From an uncultured bacterium (lineage in GTDB: Bacteria > Bacillota > Clostridia > Lachnospirales > Lachnospiraceae), in the NCBI GenBank assembly GCA_947647735.1, contig CANSLJ010000017.1, positions 1 through 64,000 of the forward strand: a stretch of DNA of 64,000 nucleotides. The letters are read 5' to 3'. Under the pieces are notes generated by a model. The model had not been told where the DNA came from and did not search any database. It saw only the letters and a list, made by a program, of their open reading frames with translations. The translations under genes were made by a program, and so were the position numbers. Below, piece after piece: positions 59,472 to 64,000 of the stretch. Every line of letters begins with the position of its first letter. The stretch's first letter is position 1.

Positions 59472-59936
59472 ATGAAAATAAAAATAGAACTCGATGAAGG
59501 CATAACCGAAGAGGAGATCATCATCCGCTGCCATCATCTGAATGACGAGATCCTCAGCCTGCAAAACTACATAGCAAAGCAGAACAACGGAAGACAGTGC
59601 CTCTCGCTCAGTAGCGGCGAGACAGACTACTACATTCCCGTGCAGGATATCTACTTTTTTGAGACAGAGGGACGGGAGATACGTGCCCACACCACAGACA
59701 GGCTTTTCTTTTGTCCCTACAGGCTTTACGAACTGGAAGACCTGCTGCCGGGCAGCTTTATGAGGATCTCCAAATCCTCCATCGTGAATCTGGACCATAT
59801 CTACTCCATCACCAGGAACCTGACGGCCTCGAGCATTGTGGAATTTGCCGGCAGCAGCAAACGCGTACTGGTGAGCAGGGCATATTACAAGGCACTGGTG
59901 GAGAGGCTCCACGAAAGAAAGCTTGGCAGGATATAA
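59472..59936 (+). CDS. LytTR-family DNA-binding transcriptional regulator
   Basis: The 154-residue protein has a short N-terminal helical region (about 1-45) without a receiver domain and a C-terminal LytTR domain (about 48-150: YYIPVQDIYFFETEGREIRAH, RISKSSIVNLDHIYSI, VLVSRAYYKALVERL). The start at ATG 59472 has GGAG seven bases upstream; an open frame further up lacks an SD. It is the first gene of a two-gene operon with a LiaF-like membrane protein, a recurring pair in Firmicutes linked to cell-envelope stress. Candidate autoregulatory direct repeats lie upstream. Confidence 0.92.
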   Translation: MKIKIELDEGITEEEIIIRCHHLNDEILSLQNYIAKQNNGRQCLSLSSGETDYYIPVQDIYFFETEGREIRAHTTDRLFFCPYRLYELEDLLPGSFMRISKSSIVNLDHIYSITRNLTASSIVEFAGSSKRVLVSRAYYKALVERLHERKLGRI

Positions 59937-59990
59937 GCATAGACAAAAGGCTTTACAGATAACAATGATAATAAAAAAATGGAGGCAACT

Positions 59991-60731
59991 ATGAACACAG
60001 AAAAAAACACACGAAAAAAACAATTCAGAAAAATCTTCTGGGGGATCTTACTCCTGATCGGGGCGATCGCACTGCTGATAGACGGACTGGGATATCTGCA
60101 TATATTCAACTTCTGGTCTTTCTTTTTATCGGCCATCGCCATCGGATTTCTGGTGGACGGCATTCTGGACAGATCCTTTGGACAGATCCTGTTTTCACTG
60201 GCATTCCTGATCATCTTCAACAACAGACTGCTCCATCTGGAAGCGATCACACCCTGGGCCGTGCTCGGCGCCGCCCTGCTCGGCACCATCGGCCTGAACA
60301 CGATCTTTCCGAAACGCCCGAAAAACAATCACCCGCACGCTTTCCACCCCTCCGGCGGCCCTCTTCCGACACATGGAAGGGAGGAAGAGATCCTGAGCGG
60401 CGAGGAGATTCATTACGAGGTTTCCTTCGGATCCGCCGTAAAATATATTGTGGGCCGCGATATCAGCCGGGTCTTCCTGAAAAGCCACTTCGGCAATCTG
60501 GAAGTGTACTTCAATGACGCAACGCTCAAGAACAACAACGCAAACGTCTTTGTGGAATGCTCCTTCGGCAATATGGATCTCTATATCCCTGCCGGTTGGA
60601 GTGTCGTCAACAACACAAGGTATTCCTTCGGCAACGTGGAGGAATCCGGCTTCGGCAATCCGAACGGCGGGGCCGCTCTTGTGCTGGACGGAAACGTATC
60701 CTTCGGGCATGTGGAGATCCATCATATCTAA
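59991..60731 (+). CDS. LiaF-like membrane protein (cell-envelope response)
   Basis: The 246-residue protein has four hydrophobic helices in the first 100 residues (IFWGILLLIGAIALLIDGLGYL, FFLSAIAIGFLVDGIL, ILFSLAFLIIFNN, VLGAALLGTIGLNTIF). A cytoplasmic LiaF/DUF2154-like beta-helix domain with four FG-containing strands follows (SFGSAVKYIVG, HFGNLEVYFND, SFGNMDLYIPAGW, SFGHVEIHHI). LiaF-type proteins restrain envelope-stress signalling. The start at ATG 59991 has GGAGG five bases upstream; the in-frame ATG at 59979 overlaps the SD. It is co-transcribed with the LytTR gene. Confidence 0.88.
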   Translation: MNTEKNTRKKQFRKIFWGILLLIGAIALLIDGLGYLHIFNFWSFFLSAIAIGFLVDGILDRSFGQILFSLAFLIIFNNRLLHLEAITPWAVLGAALLGTIGLNTIFPKRPKNNHPHAFHPSGGPLPTHGREEEILSGEEIHYEVSFGSAVKYIVGRDISRVFLKSHFGNLEVYFNDATLKNNNANVFVECSFGNMDLYIPAGWSVVNNTRYSFGNVEESGFGNPNGGAALVLDGNVSFGHVEIHHI

Positions 60732-60737
60732 CATCCA

Positions 60738-60785
60738 AAAGCGTGTGAAACCTTTGATCAGCCTTCTGTTTCACACGCTTTTTGT
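60738..60785. terminator. Terminator of the LytTR/LiaF-like operon
   Basis: AAAAGCGTGTGAAAC pairs with GTTTCACACGCTTTT around a 16-base loop and is followed by T residues. The A-run on the other side allows it to serve the convergent GH3 gene, which ends about 100 bases further on. Confidence 0.88.
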
Positions 60786-60883
60786 ATCGTTACGCCACTA
60801 TTTATCCACTGCCGTTTTCTCTATCCGGGATACCTGCTCACACACTCCGCCTGCATCCACACCTCACGCTCCAAAGCACAGAC

Positions 60884-63403
60884 TTATGCCCTGTAGGGCG
60901 CAGCTCCCTCATACTGATTCGACCGCCAGATGATATCCACCAGACGACTGATACATGCCTTCAGATCCTCCGCCTTCAAAGTGCCTTCCGCCAGCTCCTT
61001 CTCCAGATTCTCTTTATCGCTGAACGCTCCCGGCATCACCAGATCGTTTCCTGCCCGCATACAGCCGGATGCGGTACAGTCGGGTCCCTTCTCCGTGGTT
61101 GTCCAGTCTGTCATGATCATTCCCGCAAATCCCCACTCCGAACGGACCACATCCGTACAGATATCATGATGGTTCGCCGCATGAACTCCATTGATCAGAT
61201 TATAACTTGTCATAATGGACATCGGCTGGGATTCCCTCACCGCGATCTCAAAGCCCTTCAGATAAATTTCCCGGAGCGCCCGCTCAGAAAGAATGCTGTC
61301 AGAGCCCATCCTGTTATCTTCCTGATTATTGCAGGCAAGATGCTTGATGGTAGTCCCGCATCCCGGCACGGACTGCACGCCGTCCGTCATCGCAGCCGCC
61401 ATTTTTCCGGCAAGCAGCGGATCTTCCGCGTAATATTCAAAGTTTCTGCCGCACAGAGGATTCCGGTGGATGTTCATGCCCGGCGCCAGCCACAGTGTCA
61501 CGCCGAACTCCTCCATCTCCCCTCCGACCATATGGCCCAGCTCTTTTACCAGGCCGCAATCCCAGGTCTGTGCCAGCAGCGTCCCCACGGGAATCGCCGT
61601 ACAATACTGATAATACCGCTCCCCCGGATCCTCCCCCATATCAGGGCAGAAAATACCGCCTTCCAGACTGAAGGAGAAGGGCTTGGGCACGATCCTTCCA
61701 TTGTCAACATTATAATGTTTCATCAGCCGGAGCCCCGCCGGTCCGTCCGCCAGAGCGATGGACGCCAGATTTTTATCCCGCGCGCAGCCGCTTGTCTCCC
61801 CCGCGGAACCGGGTACAGAAATACCCGCCGCGCCCAGATTTCCGCCCTGAGCCTTCCCCGGATCTCCACTGGCAAGAGCGATCAGCTCCTCCGTGGAAAG
61901 AGTGTCCACAAAGGCTGCCGCCTCCTCAGACACAAAATCCCTATTTTCCCGATATATGATCTCCCTCTGCAAAAGCGTATCAGTCAGTTTCGTCACTGGC
62001 AGATCACTCTCCGCCACAAGCTTTGCCAGTTCACTGTACTTTTCCCGCCTTTTTTCCCCGGACTGTTTTAGTTCCTTAAGCGTTTCCTGCAGCGGTGCGA
62101 TATTTTTAGTCTTTGTCAGCACAACATCCTTCTCCAGTTTGAGTACAGATACCGGAACACTGGAATCCAGTGAATTTCCAAGCCAGAACACATACTCTCC
62201 CTCCTCCAGCACCCATCCCGGTGTCTTTTCACAATAGGAGGAAAGCTCCTCGGGCCCCACCTCCACTGTAATCTCCTGACTTTCCCCGGGTGCGAGCAGC
62301 GATGTCTTTCCGAAACCGACAAGCCTTCTGTACTCCTTCTCCAACTTACCTGACGGTGCTGTCATATAACACTGCACCACTTCCTTACCGCTGTGGTCCA
62401 TCCCCTTATTGGTCACCTTTGCGGTGAGCACAAACTTCTTCTCCTCCTGCTTCCATTTTGCGGAAACAAACACCGTCTCAAAATCCGTATAGGAAAGCCC
62501 ATAACCAAAACCGTATCTCACCGGCACATCAAAGGTATCAAAATAGCGGTAGCCCACATAGATGCCTTCCGTATAAAACTCCTGCTCCACATTGCCGTTA
62601 TTTCCTGAAAATGTGGCGCTGTTCGGATAATCCTCATACCGGTACGCCCAACTGTCCGTCAGCTTTCCGGAGGGCGTCACCTCCCCGCTCACCACATCCG
62701 CAAAAGCGTTTCCCCCTTCCATACCGGGCTGCACGATATAGAGTAGCGCCTCAATATTGGAAAACTGTTCCATAAAAGACAGGTCAACAAACCCACCGGT
62801 ATTGACTGCTACAGCCACATGATCATAGGCTGCACAGACAGCGGAAAGCTGCTGGCTCTCCTCCTCCGTCAGTACATAATCCCCCGCACCGCTGCTCCTG
62901 TCCTTCCCCTCTCCTGCCACACGGCTCAAAATATAAAAGGCCACATCCGCATCCGACTTTTCTACAGGACCGCCCGTGGGCATCCTGAAAGGCGTCCGAC
63001 TGTAAATATCAAAAAATTCCGTAGAGTCTTCCTTTCCCGCAGACCTCTCCAGTATATCATCCCGCCATGCCTCTCTTGCCCTCGCATAACGCTCTTCAAA
63101 GTCCATGATCCAGCTCTCATTCGTGATCTGAAAACCGGCATTTTTCATGCCCTGATAAATGCTGACACTCTCCCGCTCATTCACATCGCCGGAGCCTGTG
63201 CCGCCCTTGACGGTTTTCGATGCCCCCACACCATAGAGAGCCACTTTCGTCCCCTTCTCCAGAGGCAGCAGATGATCCCTGTTTTCCAGCAGCACCATCC
63301 CCTCAGCCGCCGCTTTTCTTGCAAGTGCCCTGTTTCTTATCTCCCGCTCCGTAACCTCCGGAATCCTTGTCCCCGAATAATGTCTTTCCTTCATGATCCG
63401 CAT
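60884..63403 (-). CDS. Glycoside hydrolase family 3 enzyme with permuted (reversed) domain order
   Basis: Probable beta-glucosidase or related exo-enzyme, cytoplasmic (no signal peptide). In the 839-residue protein the alpha/beta sandwich domain comes first (MVLLENRDHLLPLEKGTKVALYG, about residues 36-58). An FnIII-like domain (VTNKGMDHSGKEVVQCYM, about 355-430) is followed by the catalytic TIM barrel at the C-terminus: LADGPAGLRLMK, APGMNIHRNPLCGRNFEYYAEDP, KHLACNNQEDNRMG, and the nucleophile Asp in GMIMTDWTT. Normal GH3 enzymes have the barrel first. The reversed order is known in some ruminal beta-glucosidases. The start at ATG 63403 has AAAGGAGG about nine bases upstream. Confidence 0.93.
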   Translation of the reverse strand: MRIMKERHYSGTRIPEVTEREIRNRALARKAAAEGMVLLENRDHLLPLEKGTKVALYGVGASKTVKGGTGSGDVNERESVSIYQGMKNAGFQITNESWIMDFEERYARAREAWRDDILERSAGKEDSTEFFDIYSRTPFRMPTGGPVEKSDADVAFYILSRVAGEGKDRSSGAGDYVLTEEESQQLSAVCAAYDHVAVAVNTGGFVDLSFMEQFSNIEALLYIVQPGMEGGNAFADVVSGEVTPSGKLTDSWAYRYEDYPNSATFSGNNGNVEQEFYTEGIYVGYRYFDTFDVPVRYGFGYGLSYTDFETVFVSAKWKQEEKKFVLTAKVTNKGMDHSGKEVVQCYMTAPSGKLEKEYRRLVGFGKTSLLAPGESQEITVEVGPEELSSYCEKTPGWVLEEGEYVFWLGNSLDSSVPVSVLKLEKDVVLTKTKNIAPLQETLKELKQSGEKRREKYSELAKLVAESDLPVTKLTDTLLQREIIYRENRDFVSEEAAAFVDTLSTEELIALASGDPGKAQGGNLGAAGISVPGSAGETSGCARDKNLASIALADGPAGLRLMKHYNVDNGRIVPKPFSFSLEGGIFCPDMGEDPGERYYQYCTAIPVGTLLAQTWDCGLVKELGHMVGGEMEEFGVTLWLAPGMNIHRNPLCGRNFEYYAEDPLLAGKMAAAMTDGVQSVPGCGTTIKHLACNNQEDNRMGSDSILSERALREIYLKGFEIAVRESQPMSIMTSYNLINGVHAANHHDICTDVVRSEWGFAGMIMTDWTTTEKGPDCTASGCMRAGNDLVMPGAFSDKENLEKELAEGTLKAEDLKACISRLVDIIWRSNQYEGAAPYRA

Positions 63404-63428
63404 TACGTTTACCCTCCTTTGCGCTATT

Positions 63429-64000
63429 TTACCCCAGCACTTCCTTCGCGATATCCACCGAAGCCTTCGCATCCTTCGCATAATAATCCGCACCGATCTC
63501 CATCGCATAACTCTCCGTCAGCACAGCCCCGCCCACAAAGATCCTGCAGGCATGTCCGCTCTCTCTGAGGGCGGCGATGGTCTTCTGCATGGAGGAAACC
63601 GTAGTCGTCATCAGCGCGGAAAGCCCCACCAGAGACACATCCTCCTTTATCACGGCATCCACCACCGCATCCACCGGCACATCTCTGCCCAGATCGATCA
63701 CCTGATATCCATAATTTTCCAGCACCACCCGGACAATATTTTTTCCGATATCATGAATATCGCCTTCCACCGTCGCCATCACGATCTTTCCTTTGGAAAG
63801 GCTCTCTCCTCCCCTGCCTGCTATCCTCGTTTTGATCAGGTCAAAACCGGCGCAGGCGGCATTTGCCGCATTGATCAGCTGCGGCAGGAAAATCTGCTGC
63901 TTCTCATATTTTTCCCCGACAATATCCAGCGCAGGGATCAGCTTTAAGTTGATCACATCCAGTTCCGACATGGTCTCCAGATGCTTCTCTGTCAGGTTTG
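63429..64000 (-). CDS. Corrinoid (B12)-binding protein, C-terminal part; start outside the window
   Basis: The visible 190 residues (frame open to position 64000) hold the helical cap domain of B12-binding modules (VINLKLIPALDIVGEKYEKQQIFLPQLINAANAA) and a Rossmann-like cobalamin domain. The latter has the cobalt-ligand motif EGDIHDIGKNIV (DxHxxG), the SxL segment GLSALMTTT, and the GG motif FVGGAVL. The pattern fits the C-terminus of a MetH-type cobalamin methionine synthase or of a methyltransferase corrinoid protein; the rest of the gene would decide. It precedes the GH3 gene by 25 bases, with no evident functional link. Confidence 0.9.
   Translation of the reverse strand, partial: NLTEKHLETMSELDVINLKLIPALDIVGEKYEKQQIFLPQLINAANAACAGFDLIKTRIAGRGGESLSKGKIVMATVEGDIHDIGKNIVRVVLENYGYQVIDLGRDVPVDAVVDAVIKEDVSLVGLSALMTTTVSSMQKTIAALRESGHACRIFVGGAVLTESYAMEIGADYYAKDAKASVDIAKEVLG

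Overview
The window is a gene-dense stretch of a low-to-medium GC Gram-positive chromosome, most likely a spore-forming gut member of the Lachnospiraceae (Clostridia). The evidence is strong AGGAGG-type ribosome binding sites, CotF-like coat proteins, YesM/YesN-type and LplB/YtcP-type sugar systems, a surface-protein remnant of a kind common in that family, and a greA-lysS / dus / coaX / birA housekeeping cluster. No rRNA, tRNA, CRISPR array, transposase-bearing insertion sequence or prophage was found. Both ends are cut: position 1 lies just inside the start of a minus-strand gene, and position 64000 lies inside a corrinoid-binding protein gene.

Layout. 1-9.1 kb (minus strand): greA-lysS, an unknown protein, dusB-like, coaX, a small unknown protein, birA, argF, and a stomatin-like/NfeD pair. 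9.1-12.7 kb: a SleB-type wall hydrolase, proC, and a plus-strand ECF sigma factor with a membrane partner. 12.7-19.95 kb: an SpoU/TrmH-type methyltransferase, pfkA, dnaE and metK under a SAM-I riboswitch. 20-25 kb: an HD-GYP protein with a 15-residue repeat linker, murA, an M23 wall hydrolase and a Y-family polymerase. 26-28.4 kb: a flavin reductase, a coiled-coil membrane protein and a small alarmone synthetase. 28.6-37.2 kb: a sugar uptake locus in the order sensor kinase, YesN regulator, two permeases, GH43, binding protein. 37.3-41 kb: a Leloir-type nucleotide-sugar operon with an Hpt protein, then two CotF-like genes. 41-44.8 kb: FGGY kinase, Gfo/Idh/MocA oxidoreductase and iron alcohol dehydrogenase. 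44.8-52.8 kb: a sucrose/fructan locus (ABC transporter plus GH32) divergent from its LacI regulator. 52.8-60.8 kb: a decayed surface-protein tail, a Cys-rich protein, ldh, an IMPase, an Rpn-type nuclease, AzlCD, a MATE exporter, and a LytTR/LiaF-like pair. 60.9-64 kb: a GH3 enzyme with permuted domain order and a corrinoid protein.

Most of the interesting signal is between the genes. (1) Two intergenic elements (2260-2384 and 13506-13631) share a closing stem, one internal hairpin and a TGCAAGCA apex, while the other stems differ in sequence but still pair. This is a new-looking structured repeat family. (2) A separate 136-bp nested palindrome lies at 14821-14956. (3) Three promoters of the GH43 locus carry direct repeats of [GT]CAAAAA exactly 20 bp apart, each 36-37 bp before a -10 hexamer: a probable YesN regulon. 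(4) The ECF sigma gene and its partner have the same promoter (TGTTACATCC-N11-CCATATA). (5) Both wall-hydrolase genes have WalR-type boxes (TGTWAC-N5-TGTWAC). (6) Inverted copies of one LacI operator flank the GH32 locus control region. These come from direct reading of the sequence; the protein functions are family assignments from recognisable motifs, not database searches.
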